From contig JAFAGN010000151.1 of NCBI GenBank assembly GCA_023422695.1, forward strand, positions 1 through 14,308: a stretch of 14,308 nucleotides of DNA, given 5' to 3'. The notes under the pieces are model-generated. The model did no database searches and was not told where the DNA came from. It saw only the letters and a list, made by a program, of their open reading frames with translations. Below, one piece after another: positions 1 through 7,911 of the stretch. The position numbers were made by a program, and so were the translations under genes. Origin of the DNA: Pseudomonadota bacterium (GTDB lineage: Bacteria; Pseudomonadota; Alphaproteobacteria; Sphingomonadales; Sphingomonadaceae). The first letter of the stretch is position 1. Every line of letters starts with the position of its first letter.

Positions 1-22
1 GTGTCTCGACTGCGCTCGACAC
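1..22. repeat. Dispersed sphingomonad-type hairpin repeat
   Basis: The first 22 bases begin GTGT, end ACAC, and carry CGA and TCG arms around a CTGCGC loop, so they fold into an imperfect hairpin with a two-base bulge. From memory, near-identical short hairpins are scattered between genes in sphingomonad genomes; I cannot confirm copy number here. It lies just past the 3' end of the chemotaxis gene on the minus strand and could act in transcript ending, but has no T-run on that side. It is cut by the window edge, so its full extent is unknown. Confidence 0.4.
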
Positions 23-41
23 GAACGGATCAAAACTGTGC

Positions 42-1394
42 CTAGGCCACCCGGCGGCTGAACTCGCTCGCGGCCTGTTCCAGCTGCTGGAGCCGCCCGC
101 CCATTTTGCCGAATTCCTGGCTGAGCACGCTGATCTCGCTCGCGACCATCCCCGAATCGTTGCGGATGCTGGCGATCGTCGACGACATGCTGTCGGCGGC
201 GAGTGCGGTTTCGTCGACCGCGGCGGTGATCGAGGTGACCGTCTGTGCCTGCGCGTCCATCGCATCGCGGATGCGCTGTGCCGAGCGCTGGACCTCGACG
301 ATCGTCTGCTGGATCGACTGGTTGGCGCTCACCGATCCGCGCGTTGCCTGCTGGATCGCGGTGATCTTGCCCGCGATGTCGTCGGTCGCCCGCGCGGTTT
401 CGTTGGCGAGGCTTTTGACCTCCTGCGCGACCACGGCAAAGCCGCGGCCCGATTCGCCGGCACGGGCGGCTTCGATCGTGGCGTTCAGTGCCAGCAAATT
501 GGTCTGGCCGGCGATCTCGCGGATCAGGCCCAGAATGGATTCAATCGATTCGGCATGGTGCGACAGCGTTTCGGACATCGCGACCGCTTCGCCCGCCTGT
601 TCCGACGCGCGGGTGGCGACGCTGGCCGATGCTTCGACCTCGCTGCGCGCATCCTCGATCGCGCGGATCAGCCCGGCGGCGGTCGAGGCGGCTTCGCGCA
701 TCGCCATCGCCGATTGCTCGGACGCGGCGGCGACTTCGCTGGTCTTGGCGATCATGCCCTTCGCCGCCTGGTCGGCCGACGCGGCCTGCTTGGCCAATTG
801 CTCGCGCACCCCGTCGGTGTCCTGCACCAGCGAGGCGATCGAGCGGTCGAAATCGCCCGCAAGCGTCTGGCGCTCGCTGGAGATCACTGCGCGGTCGAGC
901 TTTTCGGCATAGCGTTGCATGATGTCGAACTCGAGCAGCGCCAGCCGGTTGATCGCACTTGTCAGTCGCGCGAGCCGCGCCGCATCGTCGATGCACGCCG
1001 CGACGACATATTCGATCGTCAGCCGCTGGCTTTCGGCGATGCACGACATGACCGACGCAAGCGGCAGTTTGACGCGCCGCGCCATATGCGCGTTCTGGCA
1101 CGCGATCGTCGCGACCTCTTGCCCCGCGGCATCGGCATATTTGGCTTCGGTGTGGCGCGCGCTGCCGCGCACATAGGATTCGAGCAATTCGCCCTCGACC
1201 GCGCGCTCGACGCTGGGCAGCGCATTGAAGGCATCCCAATAGGCGCGGGCAATCGCCTCCTCACGCCCCACGATGATCGCGTGAATTTCAGCGGCATTGG
1301 CGGCGAGTTGCCCGTCGAGGTCGTAATAGGGGAAGCGTTCGGCCATCGAAATCGGGTCGATTTGCTGCTTATGAATCGGATTTTCCTTCACCAT
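42..1394 (-). CDS. Soluble methyl-accepting chemotaxis protein with globin-like sensor domain
   Basis: A 450-residue chemoreceptor. Residues about 170-450 form a long helical signalling domain; the hairpin tip that contacts CheA/CheW is plain at residues 293-330 (EIAGQTNLLALNATIEAARA, then GFAVVAQEV). No membrane-spanning segment is visible, so the receptor should be cytoplasmic. The N-terminal ~170 residues resemble the protoglobin sensor of HemAT-type globin-coupled receptors: an all-helical segment with NAHMARRVKLPL at 101-112, where His103 fits the proximal haem-ligand position before the conserved 'GLP'-like turn. By family knowledge these sense oxygen through haem; that is inferred, not shown. 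The ATG start is preceded by a purine-rich GCAGGA. It lies downstream of, and on the same strand as, the Lrp-type regulator, with a 126-base gap, so probably its own unit. The MCP call is near certain; the globin assignment is moderate. Confidence 0.9.
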   Translation of the reverse strand: MVKENPIHKQQIDPISMAERFPYYDLDGQLAANAAEIHAIIVGREEAIARAYWDAFNALPSVERAVEGELLESYVRGSARHTEAKYADAAGQEVATIACQNAHMARRVKLPLASVMSCIAESQRLTIEYVVAACIDDAARLARLTSAINRLALLEFDIMQRYAEKLDRAVISSERQTLAGDFDRSIASLVQDTDGVREQLAKQAASADQAAKGMIAKTSEVAAASEQSAMAMREAASTAAGLIRAIEDARSEVEASASVATRASEQAGEAVAMSETLSHHAESIESILGLIREIAGQTNLLALNATIEAARAGESGRGFAVVAQEVKSLANETARATDDIAGKITAIQQATRGSVSANQSIQQTIVEVQRSAQRIRDAMDAQAQTVTSITAAVDETALAADSMSSTIASIRNDSGMVASEISVLSQEFGKMGGRLQQLEQAASEFSRRVA

Positions 1395-1504
1395 GATCCT
1401 GCTTCCCTGATCGATCCCGACGCGCGAGTCTGGCGCTCGCCTGCCGTCCGCAAAACATAGGATCGGGCTATGCGGTGCTTTTGGTAAATTGCGCGTTAAC
1501 CAGC

Positions 1505-1521
1505 GCCGCGTTTTTCGCGGC
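1505..1521 (-). other. Hairpin at the 3' end of the Lrp-type gene
   Basis: A perfect 6-bp stem, GCCGCG/CGCGGC, encloses a five-base loop and touches the regulator's stop codon. On the minus strand the loop is AAAAA and no T-run follows, so it is not a textbook intrinsic terminator, though it could stabilise the transcript end or weakly attenuate read-through into the chemoreceptor gene. Confidence 0.3.
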
Positions 1522-1994
1522 TAGTACGTGTCGGCTGTGGGGACCGGATAGCCCTCGAACGCCTTGATCGTGCGCAGCGCGAAGGCGCTGTGCATCGCCG
1601 CGACGCCGGGCAGGCGCGACAAGCAGTGGCGGTGCAGCCGGTCGAAATCGGCGACGTTGCGCGCCGCGACGCGCAGCCGGTAGTCCGACGCGCCCGACAG
1701 CAGCTGGCATTCGAGGATTTCGTCGAAGCTTTTCACCGCGCTTTCGAACGCGGTCAGCGCTTCTTCGCTTTGCGAGGTCAGGCTGATGTCGACGAACACG
1801 TCGAGGCCAAGGCCGATGCGGTAGGGAGCGAGGCGCGCGGTGTAGCCGGTGATGATCCCCGCGGCTTCCAGCGCGCGGATGCGGCGATGGCACGCCGACG
1901 CCGACAATCCCACCACATCGCCGAGTTCGGCGGCGGGACGCGGGCCGCCGCGTTGCAGGATGTCGAGGAGCTTGCGGTCGATTCGATCAATCAT
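1521..1994 (-). CDS. Lrp/AsnC-family transcriptional regulator
   Basis: A 157-residue protein of typical family length. Residues 1-50 form the DNA-binding winged helix-turn-helix (IDRKLLDILQ, then AAELGDVVGLSASACHRRIR at 21-40, then LEAAGIITGY). Residues about 62-145 form the ligand-binding, oligomerising RAM domain, with the SGASDYRLRVA stretch at 100-110 matching the family's Gly-Asp-Tyr effector-site region. Such regulators bind amino acids as octamers and often regulate a neighbouring amino-acid gene. Here the next gene, transcribed divergently, is alanine dehydrogenase, so an AldR-like role (alanine-responsive control of ald) is the likeliest job; that is inferred from position. The ATG at 1994 follows a modest GGGAC ribosome site on the minus strand and gives the family's usual short N-terminus. 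Confidence 0.92.
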   Translation of the reverse strand: MIDRIDRKLLDILQRGGPRPAAELGDVVGLSASACHRRIRALEAAGIITGYTARLAPYRIGLGLDVFVDISLTSQSEEALTAFESAVKSFDEILECQLLSGASDYRLRVAARNVADFDRLHRHCLSRLPGVAAMHSAFALRTIKAFEGYPVPTADTY

Positions 1995-2152
1995 TGTGCG
2001 TCCCTAGTCCATATAGCGCGTGATTTGTGCGCGTTTGTCGCGAATGCAGCGATGATATGCAAGCACCTCGCGCGCGGTTTCTGCTATCAGGCGCAGCATG
2101 AACGACGCGGCGCCAAATGGCGCGACCGGCGGCGACAAAATGGAGAGCGACC
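1995..2152. promoter_or_regulatory. Divergent control region between Lrp-type regulator and ald
   Basis: These 158 bases separate two divergent starts and must hold both promoters and, probably, the regulator's binding sites. I see GC-rich dyad fragments (GCGC...TGCGCG around 2015-2033, and ATTTGTGCG facing TCGCGAAT at about 2024-2045) that could be part of an Lrp-type operator, but none is a clean palindrome. A weak plus-strand promoter-like pair (TTGTCG at 2035, TATGCA at 2056) has a short 15-base spacer. The region call is positional; specific sites are not established. Confidence 0.45.
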
Positions 2153-3268
2153 ATGATCATCGGCACCCCCAAGGAAATCAAGAACCACGAATATCGCGTC
2201 GGTCTGACCCCCGAAAGCGCCCGCGAACTGAGCGCGCACGGCCACCGCGTGCTGGTGCAGACGGGCGCCGGTGAAGGCATCGGCGCGCATGACCGTTTCT
2301 ATGTCGAGGCGGGGGCCGAGATCGTTCAGACCGCGGAAGAGATTTTCGCGACTGCCGATATGGTGGTGAAGGTCAAGGAACCGCAGCCCGGCGAGCGCGC
2401 GATGCTGCGACCGGACCAGATTCTCTACACCTATCTCCACCTCGCGCCCGATCCCGACCAGACGCGCGACCTGATGAAATCGGGCGCGGTGTGCATCGCC
2501 TATGAAACCGTGACCTCCCCGCACGGCGGCCTGCCGCTGCTGAAGCCGATGAGCCAGGTTGCTGGTCGCATGTCGATCCAGGCGGGCGCGACCGCGCTGG
2601 AAAAGGCGCATGGCGGCCGCGGCGTGCTGCTTGGCGGCGTTCCGGGCGTGGCGCCCGGCAAGGTGTGCGTGATCGGCGGCGGTGTCGTTGGCTTCAATGC
2701 GGCGCAGATGGCGGCGGGCCTCGGCGCCGATGTCACGATCCTCGACCGCGACCCCGAAGTCCTCGAACGCGTCGGCACTTTCTTTGAATCGCGCGCCAAG
2801 ACGCGCTTTTCGAACCGCGCGAACCTGGCCGAATGCGTCGCCGAGGCCGATCTGGTCATCGGTGCGGTGCTGATCCCCGGCGCCGAAGCGCCCAAGCTCG
2901 TCACCCGCGACATGCTGGCGACGATGCAGGCGGGCTCGGTGCTCGTCGACGTCGCGATCGATCAGGGCGGCTGTTTCGAAACCAGCCATGCGACGACCCA
3001 CGCCGACCCGACCTATGTCGTCGATGGCATTGTTCATTATGCGGTCGCCAACATGCCCGGCGCGGTCGCGCGGACGAGCACCTATGCGCTCAACAACGTC
3101 ACCCTGCCGCACGCGCTGCGCATCGCCGACTTGGGATGGAAAGCGGCGTTGAAGCGCGACGTGCATCTTGCGCAGGGACTCAACGTCTGGAATGGTAAGG
3201 TGACGTTCGAAGCCGTAGCGGAAGCGATCGGAACCGATTATGTGCCTGTGGAGCAGGCACTGGCCTGA
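2153..3268 (+). CDS. ald: Alanine dehydrogenase
   Basis: Catalyses the NAD-dependent reversible oxidative deamination of L-alanine to pyruvate and ammonium in the cytoplasm, letting the cell use alanine as carbon and nitrogen source. The 371-residue length is exactly the family norm. Known active-site residues fall at their standard numbers: Arg15 (EYRVGLTP), Lys75 (KVKEPQ), His96 (YLHLAPD), Asp270 (VAIDQGG) and Asn300 (AVANMPG). The Rossmann NAD-binding loop is at about 171-182 (VCVIGGGVVGFN), with the acidic end of strand 2 near Asp198. The frame is open from an ATG at 2117, but the ATG at 2153 gives the canonical MIIGTPKEIK start and has GGAG eight bases upstream, so I chose it. It is divergent from an Lrp/AsnC regulator and followed 22 bases later by a small membrane protein gene. 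Confidence 0.97.
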   Translation: MIIGTPKEIKNHEYRVGLTPESARELSAHGHRVLVQTGAGEGIGAHDRFYVEAGAEIVQTAEEIFATADMVVKVKEPQPGERAMLRPDQILYTYLHLAPDPDQTRDLMKSGAVCIAYETVTSPHGGLPLLKPMSQVAGRMSIQAGATALEKAHGGRGVLLGGVPGVAPGKVCVIGGGVVGFNAAQMAAGLGADVTILDRDPEVLERVGTFFESRAKTRFSNRANLAECVAEADLVIGAVLIPGAEAPKLVTRDMLATMQAGSVLVDVAIDQGGCFETSHATTHADPTYVVDGIVHYAVANMPGAVARTSTYALNNVTLPHALRIADLGWKAALKRDVHLAQGLNVWNGKVTFEAVAEAIGTDYVPVEQALA

Positions 3269-3290
3269 TAACAAGGACATAGGTACAAGA

Positions 3291-3518
3291 ATGACCGACC
3301 AGATTCCCCCGCCGCCGCAGGACGACGCACCCGAAGAAAATGAAGTGCTGCGCGCCGCGCGCGAGCAGCGCCAGCAGAAAGAGGCCGCCGATGCGGCAGA
3401 GGCGGCGACAAAGGGCGGCAAGCGTGGATGGAAAACCGCGGCCGCGGCGGGCATCGGCATCGGTTCGGCGGCGGTGATCGCGGCGCTGCTGTACGCGAAC
3501 CGCGACAAGATGAAGTAA
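3291..3518 (+). CDS. Small tail-anchored membrane protein, function unknown
   Basis: A 75-residue protein not recognised as a named family. Residues 1-45 are polar and charged, with a proline-rich start (QIPPPPQDD), an acidic patch (PEENE) and an Ala/Glu/Gln/Lys-rich helix. Residues about 48-69 form one Gly/Ala-rich membrane segment (AAAAGIGIGSAAVIAALLYA), leaving a short positively charged tail (NRDKMK). It looks like a single-pass inner membrane protein anchored near its C-terminus. The frame is open from 3240, inside ald, but the ATG at 3291 follows an AAGGA at 3273 and clears the ald stop, so it is preferred. Coming 22 bases after ald and before a strong terminator, it is probably co-transcribed with ald, though a shared role is not implied. 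Confidence 0.75.
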   Translation: MTDQIPPPPQDDAPEENEVLRAAREQRQQKEAADAAEAATKGGKRGWKTAAAAGIGIGSAAVIAALLYANRDKMK

Positions 3519-3527
3519 CCGAGCTGT

Positions 3528-3548
3528 CTGTCCGGTGGTGCCGGACAG
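3528..3548 (+). other. Perfect hairpin after the small membrane protein gene
   Basis: CTGTCCGG and CCGGACAG pair as an 8-bp perfect stem over a five-base loop, starting ten bases past the stop codon. No T-run follows, so it is more likely a 3' stabilising or backup element than the main terminator, which lies 37 bases on. Confidence 0.5.
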
Positions 3549-3584
3549 GCTGCAGATAGATGCTCCGGCAAAGACCGGCGTAGG

Positions 3585-3613
3585 AGGGGCGGCCAATGAG
3601 CCGCCCCTTTTTT
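3585..3613 (+). terminator. Rho-independent terminator of the ald operon
   Basis: A GC-rich 9-bp stem (AGGGGCGGC at 3585-3593 with GCCGCCCCT at 3600-3608) and a six-base loop run straight into six T residues (3608-3613). This is a textbook intrinsic terminator in the plus direction. It closes the transcript of ald and the small membrane protein. Confidence 0.88.
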
Positions 3614-3666
3614 GCGCCTGCGGAGGTCGGCTTTGGGTTGGGGAGCGGACATTCCCTTATTCGTCA

Positions 3667-3684
3667 TCCCGGCCTTCGCCGGGA
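3667..3684. repeat. REP-like short hairpin
   Basis: TCCCGGC and GCCGGGA form a 7-bp perfect stem over a CTTC loop, preceded by CGTCA. From memory, this GTCATCCCGGC...GCCGGGA pattern is a common dispersed intergenic repeat in alphaproteobacteria. Other copies would lie outside the window, so dispersal is not shown here. Confidence 0.5.
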
Positions 3685-4183
3685 CACTTATGTTATAAGC
3701 CGCTTGAAGTATCGATTTAGTGGACGCCTGCTTGTACTTCCAGCCCCAAGCGCGACATATCCGCTCATCCGCTGGGGAATGTGCCTTCTCTGGACACGGT
3801 CCCAAATCTTGGCATGCCAGTTTCTTCACGCCGCCGATTTGGCGTGCCCTGAGCGCAGCCTGTCATTCCAGAAGATTTCCGCGAAGCGCCTGTTGGTATC
3901 ACGACCCGCTTGAAGTCGAGGTTCGAATTGTCGCCAATCTGGATATATCTTTCATAGTAGAGGGTGCGGGAGAATGTTATCTCATGATTCCATGCTATTG
4001 AGTTCATGGTCAGACATGTGGTTTTCGGCCAATTTCTGGCTAACGGAGACACATGAGCATTGATATAGTAGTAAATCGAAACTTTACTTTATAAAATTTC
4101 CGTTGACCAAATTTTTATTCTGGACGCCTCGACTATTTTGTCTAATTTGAAAAAATAAAACAAGGGTCTAAGACTCGGAAAGT

Positions 4184-4199
4184 CCTCTCCCAATAGAGG
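4184..4199 (+). promoter_or_regulatory. Small hairpin over the AGAGG next to the transporter start
   Basis: CCTCT (4184-4188) and AGAGG (4195-4199) form a 5-bp stem over a six-base loop, and the right arm is the only ribosome-site-like sequence near the TTG at 4201. If that start is used, the site abuts the start codon and would be masked when the hairpin forms. This favours the alternative GTG start at 4234, which has GAGGG at 4224-4228 with five-base spacing. The stem is short, so a regulatory role is speculative. Confidence 0.3.
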
Positions 4200-4200
4200 G

Positions 4201-6414
4201 TTGTCCGGCTTTCTTTGGAAGTCGAGGGCGCCAGTGGATAAAAGCGGGCAAGAAGATCAGGACAAGACGCAGGCCACGGCTAGCGATAAACCCGATATTT
4301 CTTCTGGACTGGTTGCGTTTGCCACGCTGTTGTCCCTGCACCGGATCGCAGCCGACCCCGACCAGCTACGGCATGACCTCGGACACTTCAAGGCGGTCTC
4401 CGCCGACGATTTGCTGAGGCTAGCCAAGCGCGAACCTGACGTGCGCGCGCGCCGCGTCATCGCGGGATTCGATGGCCTCAGCACGATGCCCCTGCCCGTG
4501 TTGGCCAATGGTCCCGAAGGCTGGTTTCTTATCGGCAGGGTCACGGATGATATTGCGCTGATCCAGCGCCCTGGCAGTCCGCCCCAACAGCTTGAGCGCA
4601 AAGCATTGGAGCAATGCTGGTCGGGAGAAGTCGTCCTCGTAACCACCCGCGAAGGCGTCGGTGGCTTGGCTGGCAAGTTTGATGTCAGCTGGTTCATTCC
4701 GCAGATCGTCAAATACCGGCGTCTGGTCGGCGAGGTTCTGCTGATCGCCTTGGCTGTCAACCTGCTCGGGCTGGCGGCGCCGCTGTTTTTCCAGAACATC
4801 ATTGACAAGGTGCTCGTCCACAACACGATGGCGACCCTTCAGGTGCTCGCCTTCGGTTTCCTCGCAGTTAGCTTATGGGAGGTGGCTTTCGGCTGGATCC
4901 GCACCAGGCTCTATTCCGAGACCTGCCAGAAGATCGACGTTGAGCTTGGCGCACGCCTCTTTCGCCATCTGCTCGGCCTGCCACTCTCTTATTTCGAGGC
5001 GCGGCGGGTCGGAGATACAGCGATGCGCGTTCGTCAGCTGGAGACGATCCGGGAATTTCTGACCAACGCGTCCATGTCGATCTTAATCGACCCGATCTTC
5101 GTAGTCGTGTTCCTTGTGGCCATGTGGATCTATTCGCCGACGTTGTTCCTGATCACGCTCATCACGCTTCCGGCCTATGTCATTGTCGCGGCCCTGCTCA
5201 CCAAACCGATGCGAGCACGCATCGACGAAAAGTTCGAACGCGGCGCCGCGAACAACGCGCTGCTCGTCGAGAGCATTTCGGGCATCCAAACCGTGAAGGC
5301 GACGGCCGTCGAACCGCAATGGCAGGATCGGTGGGAACGGCAGCTCGCGGGCTATAGCGCCGCGAACCAGCAGGTCATCAACCTTGGCAATACCGGTTCG
5401 CAGGCGATCCAGCTCATCTCCAAGCTCAACCTCGCTGCCATTCTCTATTTTGGGGCGGTAGCGGTGATCGAAGGTAGTCTGACCGTTGGCGGCTTGGTCG
5501 CCTTCAATATGTTCGCGCAGCGCGTGTCAGGGCCGGTAATCCGCATGGCACAGCTCTGGCAGGAATTCCAGCAAGTCCGCATTGCGGTCGAGCGCCTCGG
5601 GGATGTGCTCAACCAGCCGACCGAGCCGGGTTCGGGTAGCCGCACCGCGCTGCCGGCATTGAAAGGGCATATCCGGTTCGAGGATATCAAGTTTCGTTAC
5701 GGTCAGGATGGCCCCTGGACCCTTGAGGATATCGACATCGATCTGGAGCCGGGATCGACGCTCGGGATCGTCGGTTCATCGGGATCGGGAAAGTCCACGC
5801 TGACCAAGCTATTGCAGCGTCTCTATACTCCTGCATCGGGACGCATTCTTATCGACGGCGTCGATATAGGTCAGATTGATCCCGCTTGGCTTCGCCGTCA
5901 AATCGGGGTGGTGCTTCAGGAGAATCTGCTCTTCAACCGCTCGATCCGCGAAAATATCGCGCTGAGCCACCCGGCGATGCCGCTCGACCATGTCATGGCG
6001 GCAGCTCAGCTTGCTGGCGCGCATGAGTTCATCGTCCGGCTACCGCAAGGCTATGACACGATCGTTGAGGAACGCGGCGTCAATCTCTCGGGCGGACAGC
6101 GCCAGCGGCTCGCGATCGCGCGGGCGCTCGTCACGCAGCCACGCATTCTCATCCTCGACGAAGCGACCTCGGCGCTCGATGCCGAGAGCGAGGCGATCAT
6201 CCAGAAGAATCTCAAGGCGATGGCGCAGGGGCGCACGGTGCTCATCATCGCGCATCGCCTATCGGCAATCCGGCAGTGCCAGCGGATTATCGCGCTTGAG
6301 CAGGGCAGGATTATCGAACGCGGCACCCATGACGAATTGCTCAGTCGCGGCGGGCGCTATGCCGACCTTTACCGCCAGCAGATGGGCATGGCCGATGGCG
6401 GAGTGGCGGCATGA
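4201..6414 (+). CDS. Type I secretion ABC transporter (HlyB-type permease/ATPase)
   Basis: The energy-providing inner membrane part of a type I secretion system. Up to 737 residues in three domains: an N-terminal C39-peptidase-like domain (about 30-150), a six-helix exporter membrane domain (about 170-450) and an ATPase domain (about 490-730). The ATPase is complete: Walker A GSSGSGKST at 525-533, signature LSGGQ at 629-633, Walker B LILDE with Asp653 and Glu654, switch His685. The C39-like domain has no catalytic Cys where peptidases have one (the stretch reads LVAFATLLSLHRIA), so it should bind unfolded substrate, as in HlyB, rather than cut leader peptides. The start is uncertain: TTG 4201 has a badly spaced ribosome site, while GTG 4234 has a better one. 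It overlaps the HlyD-type gene by ATGA. Its expected substrate is the RTX protein at the end of the operon. Confidence 0.93.
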   Translation: MSGFLWKSRAPVDKSGQEDQDKTQATASDKPDISSGLVAFATLLSLHRIAADPDQLRHDLGHFKAVSADDLLRLAKREPDVRARRVIAGFDGLSTMPLPVLANGPEGWFLIGRVTDDIALIQRPGSPPQQLERKALEQCWSGEVVLVTTREGVGGLAGKFDVSWFIPQIVKYRRLVGEVLLIALAVNLLGLAAPLFFQNIIDKVLVHNTMATLQVLAFGFLAVSLWEVAFGWIRTRLYSETCQKIDVELGARLFRHLLGLPLSYFEARRVGDTAMRVRQLETIREFLTNASMSILIDPIFVVVFLVAMWIYSPTLFLITLITLPAYVIVAALLTKPMRARIDEKFERGAANNALLVESISGIQTVKATAVEPQWQDRWERQLAGYSAANQQVINLGNTGSQAIQLISKLNLAAILYFGAVAVIEGSLTVGGLVAFNMFAQRVSGPVIRMAQLWQEFQQVRIAVERLGDVLNQPTEPGSGSRTALPALKGHIRFEDIKFRYGQDGPWTLEDIDIDLEPGSTLGIVGSSGSGKSTLTKLLQRLYTPASGRILIDGVDIGQIDPAWLRRQIGVVLQENLLFNRSIRENIALSHPAMPLDHVMAAAQLAGAHEFIVRLPQGYDTIVEERGVNLSGGQRQRLAIARALVTQPRILILDEATSALDAESEAIIQKNLKAMAQGRTVLIIAHRLSAIRQCQRIIALEQGRIIERGTHDELLSRGGRYADLYRQQMGMADGGVAA

Positions 6415-7805
6415 ACGCGATTGCGCGTCATTGGGATATCGCCAAGGCCGCACTCGCCGAAGATCGGGCGTTGGCCAAGTCGCGCGTCGAGCGCCAGCAG
6501 CAGGATTTCCTGCCCGCCGCTCTCGAAATCATCGAGCGACCGGTATCGCCGACCGCGCGCATATCCTTCTATGTGCTCGGGGGCGGGCTTGTCCTTGCGC
6601 TGGCTTGGGCGATATTTGGGAGACTCGATGTCGTAGCTTCGGCATCTGGAAAGATCATTCCCGTCGGCAACGTGAAGCTCGTCCAGCCGAGCGAAGCGGG
6701 CATCGTTCGCGCAATCCTCGTGCGCGATGGGCAGGCTGTCCGCAAAGGACAGGCGCTGGTCGAACTAGATCCGACAGTGTCCGCTGCGGACTCGGCGCAG
6801 GCGCGTAGCGCCCTACAGACCGCGTTGCTCGATGCTGCCCGCGCCCGGGCCATATTGGGTGCGCTCGATGGCAAAGGCTTGGAATTTGCCGCACCGGCTG
6901 GAACGCCATCTGAAATTGCCGATACGCAGCGTTCTCTGGCCGCAAGTGAATTTGCAGCGCTCTCCGCGGCGATGTCGGGCCGCGGCGCCGACCGGGCCGC
7001 CGCTGCTGCGTCGCGAGATGAGGCGCTGACCCAGGCCAAGAAGCTCGACGAAACTATTCCGCTGCTGGACGAGCAACTCGACGCCTACGAAACCCTCCTT
7101 GCAAAAGGCTATGCCTCGAAGCTCAAGGTCGTCGAGATCCGCCGCCAACGACAGGTTGCGGTTCGCGATCGCGATGCTGCGCTCGACATTGCGCGCCGGG
7201 CCGGGGCGCAACTGTTTGGTGCGGGCAGCGGTTTGGCGCTCAGTCGGGCGGAGACACGAGCTAAAGTGCTGCAGGATCTGGCGCGAGCGCAGTCTGAAGC
7301 GCGGCTGCGCGCAGAAGAGCTAGTCAAGAGTGAGCAGCGCGGACGGCTGCAACGGCTCCTCTCGCCGGTGGACGGGACGGTGGCGCGGCTTTCCATTCAC
7401 ACCGTTGGCGGCGTTGTCGAGCCCGCCAAGCCGGTCATGATCATCGTGCCCTCACGCGGCAGCCTTGAGGCGGAGGTCAGACTGCTCAACAAGGATGTGG
7501 GGTTTGTGCGCGTCGGGCAAAACGTCGCAGTAAAGCTCGAGGCCTTTCCTTTCACGCGCTTCGGCACGCTGCCTGGCAAGATCGTGGCCATCAGCACCGA
7601 CGCTGTCGAAGACGAAAAGCTGGGTTTGGTTTATCCCGCACGAGTTCGGCTTAAACGGGCAACGATCGATCGCGCCGGTCAGCCCGTGCGATTGACACCG
7701 GGGATGAGCGTGACCGCCGATATCCGTACTGGAGATCGCAGCATCGCAAGCTATCTCATCAGTCCGATCAATGCAGTGCGAAAGGAGGCGGGCCGAGAGC
7801 AGTGA
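6411..7805 (+). CDS. Type I secretion membrane fusion protein (HlyD family)
   Basis: The periplasmic adaptor that joins the ABC exporter to an outer membrane TolC-type channel. The 464 residues show a short cytoplasmic N-terminus, one membrane anchor (about 51-70, ISFYVLGGGLVLALAWAIFG), a first lipoyl half (about 78-120, SGKIIPVGNVKLVQPSEAG), a long Ala/Arg/Glu-rich helical hairpin (about 122-310, including ETLLAKGYASKLKVVE), a second lipoyl half (about 315-350, SPVDGTVARLSI) and a C-terminal beta-barrel region. This is the standard HlyD order and length. Its ATG overlaps the transporter's stop (ATGA), implying translational coupling. No outer membrane channel gene is in the window, so the system probably uses one encoded elsewhere. 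Confidence 0.93.
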   Translation: MNAIARHWDIAKAALAEDRALAKSRVERQQQDFLPAALEIIERPVSPTARISFYVLGGGLVLALAWAIFGRLDVVASASGKIIPVGNVKLVQPSEAGIVRAILVRDGQAVRKGQALVELDPTVSAADSAQARSALQTALLDAARARAILGALDGKGLEFAAPAGTPSEIADTQRSLAASEFAALSAAMSGRGADRAAAAASRDEALTQAKKLDETIPLLDEQLDAYETLLAKGYASKLKVVEIRRQRQVAVRDRDAALDIARRAGAQLFGAGSGLALSRAETRAKVLQDLARAQSEARLRAEELVKSEQRGRLQRLLSPVDGTVARLSIHTVGGVVEPAKPVMIIVPSRGSLEAEVRLLNKDVGFVRVGQNVAVKLEAFPFTRFGTLPGKIVAISTDAVEDEKLGLVYPARVRLKRATIDRAGQPVRLTPGMSVTADIRTGDRSIASYLISPINAVRKEAGREQ

Positions 7806-7911
7806 TCCCGGTCACTTACAGGTGGAAAAATTGAGCCTTTCCTAGGGTTCAAAAGTAAATGTGTATGCCCTGACGGGCCAACTCGTCCTGCGGTACTTCG
7901 GAGAATATGTG

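Larger units (their letters stand above)
3614..4200. other. Gene-poor, increasingly AT-rich region before the secretion operon
   Basis: I see no convincing gene. Three overlapping frames of 93-105 codons exist (3596-3913 and 3720-4001 plus, 3765-4052 minus), but none has a good ribosome site, family resemblance or the codon pattern of the neighbours. The region holds a REP-like hairpin (3667-3684), two copies of CGCTTGAAGT (3701-3710 and 3907-3916), and from about 4060 to 4165 a strongly AT-rich stretch quite unlike the GC-rich flanks. The AT-rich part is the natural place for the promoter of the secretion operon and for nucleoid-protein binding; I could not fix a -35/-10 pair with acceptable spacing. 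The composition change hints that the operon was acquired or that its control region is under silencing. Confidence 0.5.

Noticed and set aside
555..1460. 301-codon plus-strand frame opposite the chemoreceptor
   Set aside because: The minus strand encodes a clear chemoreceptor signalling domain. The plus-strand product is low-complexity Arg/Gly/Asp-rich sequence and a shadow of it.
2087..3829. 580-codon open frame on the minus strand
   Set aside because: It is antisense to alanine dehydrogenase, which has every active-site residue in place. The minus-strand product is Arg/His-rich with no family pattern and runs across the ald terminator, so it is a GC-driven shadow.
3720..4052. Overlapping 93-105-codon frames on both strands in the gap before the transporter
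   Set aside because: No ribosome site, no recognisable motif and no consistent codon pattern; the frames overlap each other and a REP-like hairpin.
4103..4150. TTGACC as a -35 promoter box for the secretion operon
   Set aside because: No acceptable -10 hexamer lies 16-18 bases downstream, so the promoter was left as a region and not a site.
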